This document shows, in pieces, positions 38,270 through 50,390 of a stretch of DNA of 64,000 nt. Numbering within the stretch: the first letter of the stretch is position 1; every line of letters begins with the position of its first letter. The notes under the pieces were generated by a model. It was not told where the DNA came from. It saw only the letters and a list, made by a program, of their open reading frames with translations, and made no database searches. Position numbers and translations under genes: made by a program. The stretch is from assembly GCA_004123355.1 (NCBI GenBank), contig SCHM01000002.1, positions 3,431,930-3,495,929 on the forward strand. Direction: 5' to 3'. This stretch comes from Amphirosellinia nigrospora. Taxonomy: Eukaryota; Ascomycota; Sordariomycetes; Xylariales; Xylariaceae.

Positions 38270-39992
38270 GGCGGCAGTACCAGACGCTGAGGCTATATTC
38301 GAGCTATTCACTGGTGGTGTTCGGTGCTCGTCGATACCGGGTGGAGTCGACTCGCCCTGGTTGATGTCTCTCGTAGGTAGGTAATTCAATATCGGCGGGA
38401 TGTGATGCCATCACGAAACGCGCACCACGCGCGTCCTGTTGTAGTACGAAGTCAACGAAAATTAGCGGAACGAAACCGCAAATCAAGCGTTCTGGTCGTG
38501 GTAATTCGAAGGGGAAATGGCCTCGGTTTCGGGTGTATTAATCCTCCTGGTGACCGTGAGATGAGGTAGGTGGGTAGGTGGTGGACTATAGGTGTCTCAT
38601 AGAGACATGTGTTGGACCTATCGGGAAGCTGAAGACAATTGTTGATACCAGGACCAGGGACTGGGGCATAGCAACGGGCGCAAAGTAAACATTTAATTCT
38701 TGGCACACCTCATTCTATGGGGGGTAATGGGTGGCGGGCTTGCCCAGCTGCTGTCAGTTGCTAGGGTGCTACAGCTAGTCTCACTCCAGAATACAGTGTC
38801 ACATACATTATATACTGTCTTAGCATCAAAGCTTATTTCTCTAGCAACCTTTCAATCCAAAACAGTCCTGGAGATTTAGTCTTGGGAACTGAGTTAACAT
38901 CTACCTGGTAGGTACCTAGGTAGTTTTGACTATTACATATATGACCATAGATATAGTTATTTTCGAGTATATATATGTATACTTAGTGATTGGATAATCA
39001 CGTATCCCAGTTAACATCTCTCTATAGATGTTACCACTATTCACTCATCTCAGAGGCTCTCCTCTCACACGTTTGGCCGCCCTATTCTATAGTACATATA
39101 GTAGTACATGGCACTTGACAGTAATCCGTCACTCATCGGGTTGTACATTAAACTTCGCGAGCACTAGGGCAGGCTGAGGTAGGTATCTAATAAACTTTAC
39201 CAGCAGCTACCTACCTCATAGTAAGAACCTTTGAACCTTCATGTCTTTGGAAACCTTCGTCTTGGAAAGGAAGTATCCATCCTTGTAGGTACATGACCTG
39301 CCTCGGAACCTTTACGTCTCTTTCCGGTACAGTCACTTTCCATTACTACCAATTCCTCTAGAAACCACTGCTCTTCCAATTCAGTGCTCTAAACCTGGAA
39401 AGTCCATTACTTCCCTCGCCAGACACTCATCAACGTGCTAAAAACCCTCAAAAATGAGAAGCCATGAAGGCAAGGCCGATGACCTGTCAATTGTCGCCGA
39501 ATCTATCAACAACATATTATTTGGTCCATGCCGGATAGAGTAAGCCACTGCATATAGACCCGGAGGATACAACTGAAACAACTACTCCGACGCCAAAAAC
39601 CACCTTTGCGATGACCTTCTATACTTACCGCTTCTCCAAATCAACCCTACCGGTATGAAAGCCTTAATATTGGTACTCTTTTCGGATGCTCCTCGGAGAT
39701 GGGTTATAACACCTAACTCGAGAGCTTCGAGAATCTCGAAGAGACTTTGGATCGACCTCGCCTTAATCCGTCCGACTCATCGCATTAATCCGGCTAGAAA
39801 CTCAGTTGAAATCCATTCCAAATCCTCGAAATTGTCAGCTCAGATCTTATCAGCTTTGGGCTCTTGTCCGTCTCCCGTCCGTCCCGCGCTCTCGTCGACG
39901 TTCCCCTGGTTGCATCAATTGAAACTATCATGGTAGATCGAAAGACATCAACTATCCGGTTAGTTACTGATGCCCTATGTTGTGAGTGCTTT

Positions 39993-40021
39993 GTTGTGTG
40001 TGTGTGTGTGTGTGTGTGTGA
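39993..40021 (+). repeat. (TG)n microsatellite
   Basis: About 13 uninterrupted TG dinucleotides follow TGCTTTGT and end at ATCTGTGAG. Confidence 0.95.
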
Positions 40022-40224
40022 TCTGTGAGCCATCCACCCACGGGCACAGTTCTTCTTTCGATATTTTACCTCTAGACAGTACTACTTCATCTTTTTTCCT
40101 ACGTTACTCTATGGTTTATGTAATAAAAAAAATAAAAATAAAAGCTCGTATGAGGGCCTGGAACAGGTTCAAAGTAGCTAATAATCATTTATGAGGCTAA
40201 AGGTGCTATGAAGTAGAGTTTAGG

Positions 40225-40347
40225 CAGGAGGATTCCGTGTTTTTTATCTCGAAATAGCTCCGTGTTTATCCTATAGCTTTGCGGACTTTTCTAGACTCAT
40301 GTGGCCGGAGTCTGCTTGTTTCGGTGATTTGTCTTGGTCTTTGGTGA
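40225..40347 (+). repeat. Degenerate dispersed repeat, copy A
   Basis: Blocks CAGGAGGATTCC, CTCGAAAT, CTATAGCTTTGCGGAC, GGCCGGAGTCTG, TCGGTGATTTG and TCTTTGGTG appear in the same order and spacing as related blocks at 54530-54667. The element is unknown. It lies outside the RIP blocks and has normal composition. Confidence 0.5.
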
Positions 40348-42169
40348 ATACCCGAGACCCGTGAGCCTCGTATAATACCAATAGCCGAGATCTGGGTGAT
40401 ACTTATAAAGGCTTCGAAGGCTCTCATGCCACTACTCAGCGCGATGACTTAAAGGTGATCAAATGGTCCGTTCCGAGCCTCAAAAAAAATGTGTACCAAG
40501 TTAATGAATTATGTTGCTGTTGCCTGCGTTGATGCATTTTACAGACTTGTATATCGAACTGAGCGTTCAGAAAAGTCCTCTGCCGCCTAGAATAGCTCTA
40601 GGTAAGTTTGGGTCCATGCTCTCTCATTGTCCGGAATGAAAGTGGCTGCAGGGCGATCAAAAATTTGCCTTAACGACGTGATAACAAGAGAAAGTTTTCG
40701 GCCTGCAAAATTGTCACACACACAACCTGTATCAAGCGGATCTTACCTACCTACTACATCTATCGGCGATCTCACAATGCCTGTAAGTCCTTTTTGATCG
40801 GACAGATGTTTGACACCACCACAAACCAAATATACAGTACATTTCTATGCCTCTGGACATCGTTCTTCGCCTAAAATCCTTCTTAGCATTGCACGGACTG
40901 ATTTTTGCTCCAAGGGCTAGCCAATGTTCTCAGAATTTACTTGAATTCACTATAACCAGAGCCAAGTGTATGTCTGTTAATTCGCTAGATGCGTCTACTA
41001 GACCGTTCTTCAATAGCCAGTTTTGAACGCAGGCACTGTCTAGACATAAGGTAGGTCTCGGACCCTAGCTGGGAGTATCCGAGCGTAACGACCAACCTCC
41101 TAGAGAGCAAAGAATCGCATCGAAAAACTATAGAGGGTATTTTTTTGTAATTGATCTTTGATATATTTGACCTAAATATTATTTATTATAAATCTAAGGG
41201 CTTGGGGTTAATGGCATGGTTTTATATACAAACAAGTTGCTGGCTCGCTCTCGAGTGGGAGGGGCTAGGTACCCAACAATTACCTAACACACTGCCTATA
41301 CACTACTTCAACCGTCTACTATTGTCGCGTAACACTATTATATAGAATCTAAGGAAATAAACTCTATATAATTGGATAAGTAAATATAGTTCAACTTATG
41401 CGTAGCAAGCTTTTTTTTGTACAGTATCTAAGGCTGTTCTATGAAGTAGTAGAGAGAGTAATAGGCCTACACTAGTTCTCAACTCCAGGGCCGCCCAATC
41501 AATGCAAGTGCGGACTGAGTTTGCGCTAAACCCGACTCGTCACGCTTGTAAAACTTACTCACTTGTAGAACTGTGCTACAAGGCCTATTGCTAATTCTAA
41601 TTCATTACCTACGCACCTCCCAGGCGAACGAATTTGTCGCCTCTCACCACCACTCACCAGCGACATTTGTTACCTCGCGATCCTACATATTTCGCATGCG
41701 GTTTTGCATGTACTGTGTTGGATTCTATCACTGGCCACACCATTTCTTTTGACTGCTTTTCTTTTTCTTTCTCTGCATCCCCGGCGTCTTGTCTAACCTA
41801 GGCCCTTGTGGCGCCGTCCCCATATCCTGTATCCCATATCCCACACATACTGCGCGTGCATTGTTGCTCGTATAAACTCACGCAACCTAGCCGAACAGCA
41901 TTCCTACTCCGCTTGTAATTCTATCTACGATGAGTTTTGAAGTCGACTTTGGGAGAACAGTATTTTCCGGGCAGACACAAAGACCCTCTGATTACTTTTA
42001 ATTCCAGTGGCGACACTGTTGTTGTTTGCCTCAAGGTTATTTGTATTCGCACTTCGGCCGCACCCACACTTTGACCGACCATTGCCATCACCATCAACGC
42101 CAACGCCAACACTGCTTGACATCGCTTTGCCGAAACTCTCTTCCGCCAATCCAGGAAGACCCTTCCGCC

Positions 42170-45100
42170 ATGGCACAGCATCCTCACGGCTACGGCCAGC
42201 ATATTGGCCAGTACCCCCCGACGGCTTCGTTTCCTGCCCAGCCGTCCTACTACTATCCACAAACACAGGCCGCGCCCATGCTACCTGCAAACTACACGAC
42301 GTCTCAGAGCGCATATAGCCACAATTCGACTAGGATACCTGGGTTGGGACTCGGCGGGGCCCCATGGCTCCGACACCCTCATTTCCTCCGAGTGTTGCTC
42401 AACAGTGGCCCGCCCAGGGACATCACCCACAAACAAACCGTTACCCCCAGAGTCAGCCACAACTTCCGGCTTCTCTCCCGCCGAAGCCACCTGCTCTTGA
42501 GGAGGGCGAGCTAAGTGAAGGCGAGTCCGAGGATCTTTATGAGCCAAAAGCCCGGCCGCTCCTCCACAAGCACCACTTCTGAACAAACCTACTCATATAC
42601 CGGACAATCTACATAGTCGCAACGGTAGTGTTGGAGATGTCGATGGGTCCTCAATCTACGATCCAAATGATCCCCATGTTACCGGTTGACAATGCTATCC
42701 AAGCACGACCGAATGCCCTGCCTGCTGCTGAGCAGGCGTATCCTGATGACGATTGGGAGCCATCTTATCTAGACCGTGAGCGGTCTGGTCATACTCGCCA
42801 TATCTGTCCCGAGAGAGGTCCACCGCAAGCATTCCGTTGCAAAGGTTACGTCTCGTGATACGAAGAGTAAGTCATCTCTGTCGATACCAAGAAACATGAG
42901 AACTAATTCTATCTAGCTGCCGACCGAGCCGAGCCTCTAAGCCTGCGCAGCAAACAAGTATACCTTTGCCTACGGCATTTGGTACGGTACCCCAATCTAG
43001 CGACGCCACCTTCGCTTTGGTGTTAATAGCAACACTGGTCCCGCTTCAGCATCTGAGCACCAATTCCAGGCCAATGGCTCGTCGCCATTTCGATCGCCGT
43101 CAGAGGCAAAGAAAAAGGCCCAGGAGGCAATCCTGGGGCTCTGGCCGCTGAAGGTTCGGTATCAGGATTATATTGACGAAGGGGTCGACACCATGTAGTC
43201 AAGGCTCTTTTCAAGGATTTGGGCCTTGATATGCCACTTCCTAAGACAATTGCGCCTCCCATTAGGACTACGAGTGAAGCACAACTAACGCCTATTGGAG
43301 CTATTGCGTCGTCTAATCCATTGCCAAACCACAGAGCCCATTCAATCAACAAGACGCAAGCGCCACCATTGGAACGCAAGCAATCGGATAAGAATGAAAA
43401 CAGCAAAAGCGGCGAGACTAAGGTAGCAGAGAAGTCAGCTGCCGAGGAACGCAAGGACAAAATTGCGCGGAAGCTTGCCGCAATGGCGCAGAAGACAGCC
43501 ACTGCACAACCGCCGTGGCAAGGTCCATCAGGATCCACTTCAGCATCTACGCCCGTTCCGGCCTCCACGCCGGCTACTGTTCCAGTTTCCGCTCCATCGC
43601 CTGCTCCGATCCCGATTTCAGCCCCCGTCGAGACTGCTCCCTCACCAGCGACAACAAAACTAGACACTGGAAATACGCAGCCAGCCGTGACTAAAACGAG
43701 GGCCGAGAATAATGCAATTCTGCAGCAGAAGCTTGCCGCACTTAAGAAGCAACAGGCTCAGCTTGCAGCTGAAAAGGCACGAATAACGTCAACGGAGAGC
43801 ACGACTGATTCTTCCCCAGCTGCAGCCGTACCAAGTCCATTGGGTACAAGCCGTAACGGCAATTCAACACCTAGCATAAGTTTTTCTGCATCCGCTCAAC
43901 AAAATCCAAGCCAACAAAACGATCTCCAATCCAAAGATGACGGCATTCCTGGCTTGTCATTTCCATCCCTGTCCCTCCCTCAATCAGCACAAACGCCCAG
44001 TCGGAATTTAAAACGCCCGGTCGCCTCTGATTTTGACAATTTCACACCCCGCTTTGAGCCACCAAAGCGCACCCGAACCGACGAGAGGTTAGTTATCGAC
44101 GTTAGTGACGATGAAGACGTAGAGATGGAAATGGGCTCTCCTACGGAAGAACTGCCACCATCAGCGGATTCTAGTGTAGCACCTCCTCGCCAGGCATTGG
44201 GTGCCTTGCCACCACTCTCCGACGGGCTGAATCGACGACAACGGGACAGCCCAGCTTCAAGCTCGGCCCCTACACCTCCCGTCCATGGCAACAGAATAAA
44301 TTTACTACAAAAACGAATTGAAGAAGCGAAACGACTCATAGCTGAAGCTGAGGCGAAGAAAGCGGCTAAAAAGATCACAATCCAATCACCGTCCAAACCA
44401 TCGAGTCCGGCTGCACAACAACCTGTTAATCTGTCCAAGGTCAACGAGAGTAGCATAGAAAACAAAAACATTGTTAGTAGCAGGCGCGATAGGATCGCTA
44501 GCTACGACCTACCTCGTGTCACTGCTGCTCTCAAGGAAAAACAGGATAAACTCAAGTTGCTTGTTGCTGAGGCTGCACGACTGGAAATTGAAGTCCAAGC
44601 GAGTTTGGATGAGCAGCAAAAGCTTAGAACCGAGATGGATGACCTTGTCGAACGTTCCACCGCAATTTCTCCAGAACCTGACGAGCAGCCGCCGGTTAGG
44701 GATGGTAAGTATCCTGGATTGGAAGTGCGACTACCAGCGCACCCCCCACCGCATACACATGTCCACCTCAATCGGGAGAAATCACAGCATTTGACAATCA
44801 TCAAAACCCCCAAGAGGAGCTCTCGGGCGAGGTGAAACCGTCAAGCAGCCAAGAGTTCCCCCTCGTCGTTGTGAATGGCGGTGCGGATACCGAACTAAAC
44901 AATGACGAGGCGCTTCAAGCTGCTATTTTAACTGACAATGCCCATAACACGGATATCGAAATGACTGACGTAGATGAGATTTCCCCTGGCACCGACAATA
45001 CTCTAGTTATCGACGAGACTGTCGCTGCTGATGTCTCGCCCAGCTCTCTAAATACTAGTGGCTCGACCCAATCGTCGGCAGCTGAATCAGAAAAAGATAT

Positions 45101-46063
45101 GGAACACACCGCTGAACAAATCTCTACTAACATGGACGTAGAGGGTAGTTCTATAGCCGAGTCCTCTGGGGAGCCGGATGTTGAATCTAGCGAGTCCGAC
45201 GTCTCGATGCAGCAATCTATTGCCGAGCTCTCCCAAAGCGATGATGAGTCATATGAACCCACACCAGCTCAGATTTCGGATTCTCATGGTATTCAGAAGG
45301 ACGAGCAAAACAATACTGAAGTAATGGAGTACTCACCCCTGTTCGGTGACTATCAACTTACTAAGTTTCAGGTTGTCGATGACATTTTGGAAGAGCCAAA
45401 CCCGAATCACACCATGACAGGGCGGGACCATCGGGAACCGGAGAACGCAAACAACGAAGTAAAAAACCGCTCCTTACAGGAGCCTCTCCTACTGACTAGC
45501 TCGCAGGATGCTCAGAGAGATGCGCCGCCTCTAGAAGATTTATTGTCCTACAAGAGCCCGCTTTCCTATTTTCGTGCCTACAGGTTCCACCCGAAATACT
45601 TTGAGGAAATTCCGGGTGGCTTAAAGTCCATGACCTTCAGTGCTAGAATTGACCCGATGCGGGAAGTGTGCCCCCATGCGCTTGCTGGAGAGACCTGCCC
45701 CAGCGGTCAAAGTTGCGAATATCAACATTTTGATAGCATGACCCTTCCGGGTGAGTGACCCAACTTTACCTACTTGTACCTCTCAAGTCGACTTCTCCCT
45801 TTCCGGAACTAACCCCTCGTTGGATTGCTGACTTCATGGCCTGCCGCTCTAGATGCCGAGATCATCACGCAACTCGGCTCTGCAGACATGTTCGTTGGAG
45901 AGACGAGAACTAAGTTCATCGAGGGCCTCAAGAGAGTGCTCAATGAACTCAAAGCCAATCGGGTCAAAGACTTTGACCGCATCACCAAGGCGATTGTCAA
46001 GCACAGGCAGGAATTCCTCGGTGACAAAACCAAAGTGCTAGCTTTGGATTCTAGCGCCACATA
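42170..46063 (+). CDS. zf-C3H1 (Red1-like) nuclear protein
   Basis: The ATG at 42170 opens a Tyr/Gln/Pro-rich disordered region, MAQHPHGYGQHIGQYPP. Next come an acidic EEGELSEGESEDLYEP motif, a Lys/Ala coiled coil (DKIARKLAAMAQK, NAILQQKLAALKKQQAQL), an acidic SDDEDVEMEMG patch and a second coiled coil near 44520-44680. A C-terminal finger, CPHALAGETCPSGQSCEYQH, fits C-x8-C-x5-C-x3-H. That finger and the following helical end (TKFIEGLKRVLNELKANRV) match the fungal zf-C3H1 family. Its best-known member, Red1, works with the nuclear exosome. Introns: 42867-42916 and 45751-45852 (the latter in phase: LPG|D). Frame breaks near 42360, 42555, 42680, 43191 and 44791 fit single-base losses. Assignment to Red1 specifically is inference. 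Confidence 0.75.
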
Positions 46064-47219
46064 GGTAACCTCGTAGTATGCTCACATACAGCGTTATTCG
46101 TCGTGCACGTCGATTTCTACCTTGTAGTAATACCCTTTCCCTGTCCCGCGTACTTGACCGCGATCTCTCCACGCGCTGAGCTTGGTGCACCCAGCACTAG
46201 CTTCATAGCTCAGGTCGCTTCTCCCACCTAACCGAACCTCCCACCCTACCCTACGAGGCAGCGGCGTGGCTGTTTTGCCGTGCCGCAGAAAGGGCTTGAA
46301 GCAAAAGCCCACGGAATCGGCGTTTTGCTTTACTGGAATGTACGATACCCCATTGCTCGCATTTGTTGCCGCGCGCGGCAAAGCCACAGTTGATATCGGT
46401 GACGTAAACCGACGTTCGCTAGTGGCGGTTGAAGAGGCTGCATATTCGCAGAAAAAGGAGGGAATAATGTAGTGCGTATTGCGGGGGGGAAACAAGCAGG
46501 TGTAGCTGCCCGAGATTCGATAGTATATGTTGACAGACACTGCTCATATTCGATGAGCAGTCCTACACACTTCGTATGGGCCGCTACATAGTAGAGAGGA
46601 CTTGGTGCTTCTGAAGTGGAGTAGATGGTACCGGTAGTGTGCTGGCCGTAGCTAAATCAAGTTCATTTGTCAATTGATACCCTTCACTTAATCTACATTT
46701 CCTAATGACATGGCGAGCACACCTAATGATCGATCTTGATGCCTCGAAATCGAAATTACATGTTTTCATATACATGCCTCACAAGGTATGGAGATTATAG
46801 AGGCAGCGTGGCTATACAGTGCGTATTCGTTTCATTTATCTTATTTCTATTATCGATAGCACCATGGCTGTGGAGCAAGAGCTCCGAATGAAAATAAACG
46901 ACGTCATTGCTGCTTCATTACACCCAACACGCTCGAGTCCTGACGAGAGCATTACCGCGAACTTTGACTTTGCACGGGCTTGCTCACTCAACCATGAATC
47001 CCAAGTGTCTTCCCCGACTCACCACGCAAGACGCAACGTCGTCGAGTTCTCTTCCATCTGCTATGCCGCAGTAAAAAAAAAAAGCCCGTCTCACTTTGGC
47101 CGCACTGCTTCACGTAGACTCAAAATACCACGCTCCATATACGTCTTCGACCTCTGAACAGATACCCGTATCACGTCTGACGTAGCACATAGCACGTCTC
47201 ATATCTCGTCTCTCGCATC
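46064..47219. other. Intergenic spacer
   Basis: 1.15 kb between two plus-strand genes, probably the 3' UTR of the zf-C3H1 gene and the promoter of the BPI-like gene. A 148-codon minus ORF (46094-46540) lies here but has no recognisable motif. Confidence 0.5.
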
Positions 47220-49443
47220 ATGTTTTCGTCGTGCTTTGGTGCGAGGAAAGGGGGCCCAGACCCTGAACAGCAACCCTTGCTTCCGCAATATGAGCAGGAC
47301 ACTCACCTGCAGCGAGAGCTCGCCCAGAAGCTTCATAGCTATCAGATGTACCGTGCCCTCTCGAAAGGATACATGCCCAGCAATGAGCAGCTCATAGTCC
47401 TACTTCGTACCCTACTGGCGAGCGATGTGCTCAACCCCGACAACCCCGATCTATCTGCTTCTGGTCGAAGGCTCGCGCGCCTCACCAAGCAGTGGCTTCA
47501 TCAGTTCATTGTGCTCCTGAATAACAAGAACAGCCAGGACCAGCTTCAAGACCTGATCTGGTTTCTTACTAAGAGCAGGATATCTGTGGATATCGACGAC
47601 CTCAGCTCGAGGGCGAAGAGCGTCAAGGCCAAGGCGGATACTGTCGCTGCCTATCAGAGCCTGCGTACCGTTGGCTCTTTACTTCTCACCAACCCGAATT
47701 CCGCACTTTCCTCGGGACCTCACCGTCGTGGGTAGAGAAGTGTTTAAAGATTCGGCATTCGCACTTCGTGATGCTGCCGATGAAGCTGCGAAGCGAATCG
47801 AGCCATCGTCTGAAGCGCAAGATCGTGTCGCACACCAAGGCACCAACGGCAAACCACCATCTGCCGAGACGCTCGAAAATGAGGTTCAAGATGTCGCTAA
47901 AGCCGTAGTGGATGGCGGTGGCGAGGTTGCAAGTGCAGCGGTTGAGAGTGCCAAGGACAAAGTCTCAGGTGACGAAGGCCAGACACTCAAGAAGCGTCTC
48001 CAGGCGACCGTCATGAATCTCAGAAATCGCAAGGATTACTCTGATTCCGTGTCGACACTAGTACTCCTCATCAAGAGGTACGCCCTAGTATACTCGCGTG
48101 CTGCCGAAGAGATCATGGAAACTGCACAAGACGACGTTACAGAGAACCGGGAGACTGATCGTGCATTGGTGAACCTTTGGGAGTTTGTCAAGAGTTTCGG
48201 TGATAGGAAAGAGTGGGAGAAGTGCGAAGAACTACTCCAAAATGTCATTCGCCATAAGGACCAAGATCCCGAGTTCGAAGACATGATGCAGCAAGTTGGA
48301 GACGGTTTACAAAACCTTCTCACGGACCCCGATTTCTTCAGCAATGCCGATGAGAAAATCAGACATCTCAGAGAGAAGAGCCAGCAAGTTGGGTCGGAGA
48401 GCAGCCTAAGACAAGATATTGACGACCTTCTGCAACAATTATCTATTACATTGCAGAGTGTCCTCAGAGATACCGACGTCCATAACCTCGTGAGAACTAC
48501 CATGCGTATATTTGGCGTTCTATCACCCCCTCACTCTGTCACCAACCCAGAGCTTACCCAGGACTCTTTGAATGTATTCATCCCCCTTGTCATCGCCGCG
48601 ATTCAATACGTCCCAATTCCTCGCCTAGAGGTCAGCACACCAGCTATCGACCTGCTCCTGGAGAACCTTATTATCGAACCAGGCAAGACTGTGAATCACA
48701 CTTCCTTCCTTCCCTACCGGCTCAAGATCGAGACGTACAACGACTTCGAAATCCGCAAGGCGCGCTTCCGAACGAATACGAGTAGCAAGCACCTAATGCT
48801 GATCAAGATTGATGGGCTCTCGGCGCGGGCCGACGAGGTGGGCTTTTGGCTGCGCGCACACAGCAGGCTCTTCCGCCTCGCGGACGAAGGTATCGGCAGC
48901 TTTGCGCTCGACGAGCGCGGTATTGACGTCCACCTCGAAGTAGAGATCTGCCGCGAGAGGCTAGAGCAGATCCTCACGCTGCGTGGCGTCCGCGTTCGCG
49001 TCCACAAACTAAACTACAAGCTGCGTAAGAGCAAGTTCGCTTGGCTGGGTTGGCTGATCAAGCCCATCTTACGCCCTATCTTAAAGGCTACCTTGGAGGC
49101 GCAGCTCGCCACCGCCATCACCGACCTCCTGCATGCCGGGAACCGCGAGTTGTTGTATGCCCGAGAACGCCTGCGCGCCACGCGCATCGCCTCGCCTGAC
49201 GACCTGTGGACCTTCCTGAAGGCTGTGGCGGCGCGGCTTGTGCCCGAGGAAGACCCAGATCTCCACACGAGGGTCGGCATCGATCAGCCCGGTCAGGGTG
49301 TATTCAGGGGCGTTTATACCCCCGGCAGCGTGGTCAAGATTTGGCATGACGAGGCCGAGATGGCTGGCGATAGGGTTGAGGAGTTTGAGGCGGGCGGCTG
49401 GAGGAACGATGTCTTTAATACACATGTGCAGAATTTTACTTAG
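47220..49443 (+). CDS. BPI/TULIP-like fungal protein
   Basis: The ATG at 47220 gives MFSSCFGARKGG, a Cys-containing N-terminus that could be lipidated. An all-helical N-terminal half follows (YRALSKGYMPSNEQL, ARLTKQWLHQFI, DDLLQQLSITLQSVL). The C-terminal half is rich in beta strands and amphipathic segments (IPRLEVSTPAIDLLLENLII, GIDVHLEVEICRERLEQI) and ends FNTHVQNFT. To my knowledge this layout matches conserved fungal proteins annotated as bactericidal/permeability-increasing-like, thought to bind lipid; no enzymatic motif is visible. The frame changes twice within 25 bases near 47697 and 47714. Restoring one G at each gives a continuous NPEFRTFLGDLTVVGRE join. No introns are needed. The remaining 1.7 kb is one uninterrupted frame. 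Confidence 0.75.
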
Positions 49444-50390
49444 CTGGTCCTTCCCTTATAAGGTCGGGGTCTGTACTATGAGGGGCGGCTTTCGTCTGAG
49501 GGCGTTATCGGTCACAAATTGAGAAGGAGTTGGGGCAATCAACGTCCAAACCGTTACTAATAATATTGTTATTGATGCACACGGATATAATATGTCGAGT
49601 TGGGTGGTTGGCTGTGTACATTATTTAGCAGCAATAGGGACTAATTAATGAGAACACTCTCTTTGGAATCGAAACTCGGGTGGTTACCATAATTCGCCAT
49701 AATGGCAGTAATGCAATATGACAACACGTTACGGCCACGTTTTATCTATGTATTCGCCTTTTAGAGGGTTTTGACATGTAGGAGGCTCTGGGCAAAACTG
49801 GCCAGGTTAGTATTATTTATTGAGTGCCATTTGCTTGCCACACACAGATACCTATTTGTATCCTGTTTAAATTCCCTTACACTAGGCAACCTATGTGAAG
49901 GAAGTGTGGTGGTTTATTGTGGCTCCACTGACAGTCTCCGATGGTGTTCAATATTTACACTCCCTGTACTTCAAACTACTGTTTCACAAACCCAACAGTC
50001 GAAAGTAGTCCTGTTCAGAAAAGTACAAGTCCGTACTTCACAATATTCCTGTGACGGGCGACGGATGTCATGATTCATCTACCAAGCACCAAGAGAGGGA
50101 ATGCCACATGATGTATGTTATCGTAGGTGGTTCACGTATATAATGCCTCTGTATCTCTGTTACCTTCGTCTCCCGCAAAAAGTTATTCTCGACGAAACTG
50201 GTTATGCTACTATCAAAAAACTGCCAAAAATGGATGTTCCGTGCCCATGTTTTGTTTTCCTCGCGTTACGAAACGCCTTGCGCCGCGACCTTGATGTCCT
50301 GCTTCGCGTATGTATGTATACAGATAAGTAGACAGTCTAATCACATAAAGAAAAACGTGAATCGAAGAATGCAACCCCCTCAACACCGAT
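49444..50390. other. Convergent intergenic region
   Basis: About 950 bases between the stop codons of the BPI-like gene (+) and the lipase gene (-). I see only short ORFs and no clear repeat. Confidence 0.5.

Larger units (their letters stand above)
38270..42169. other. Long divergent intergenic region
   Basis: 3.9 kb between divergent myosin (-) and the zf-C3H1 gene (+). It holds a TG microsatellite and a degenerate dispersed-repeat copy, listed separately. Small ORFs are present (for example a 28-codon frame from the ATG at 39454), but nothing is recognisable. Confidence 0.5.

Noticed and set aside
46094-46540. 148-codon minus-strand ORF
   Set aside because: Overlaps the expected 3' UTR of the zf-C3H1 gene, has no recognisable motif or splice context, and is of a length expected by chance in GC-balanced DNA.
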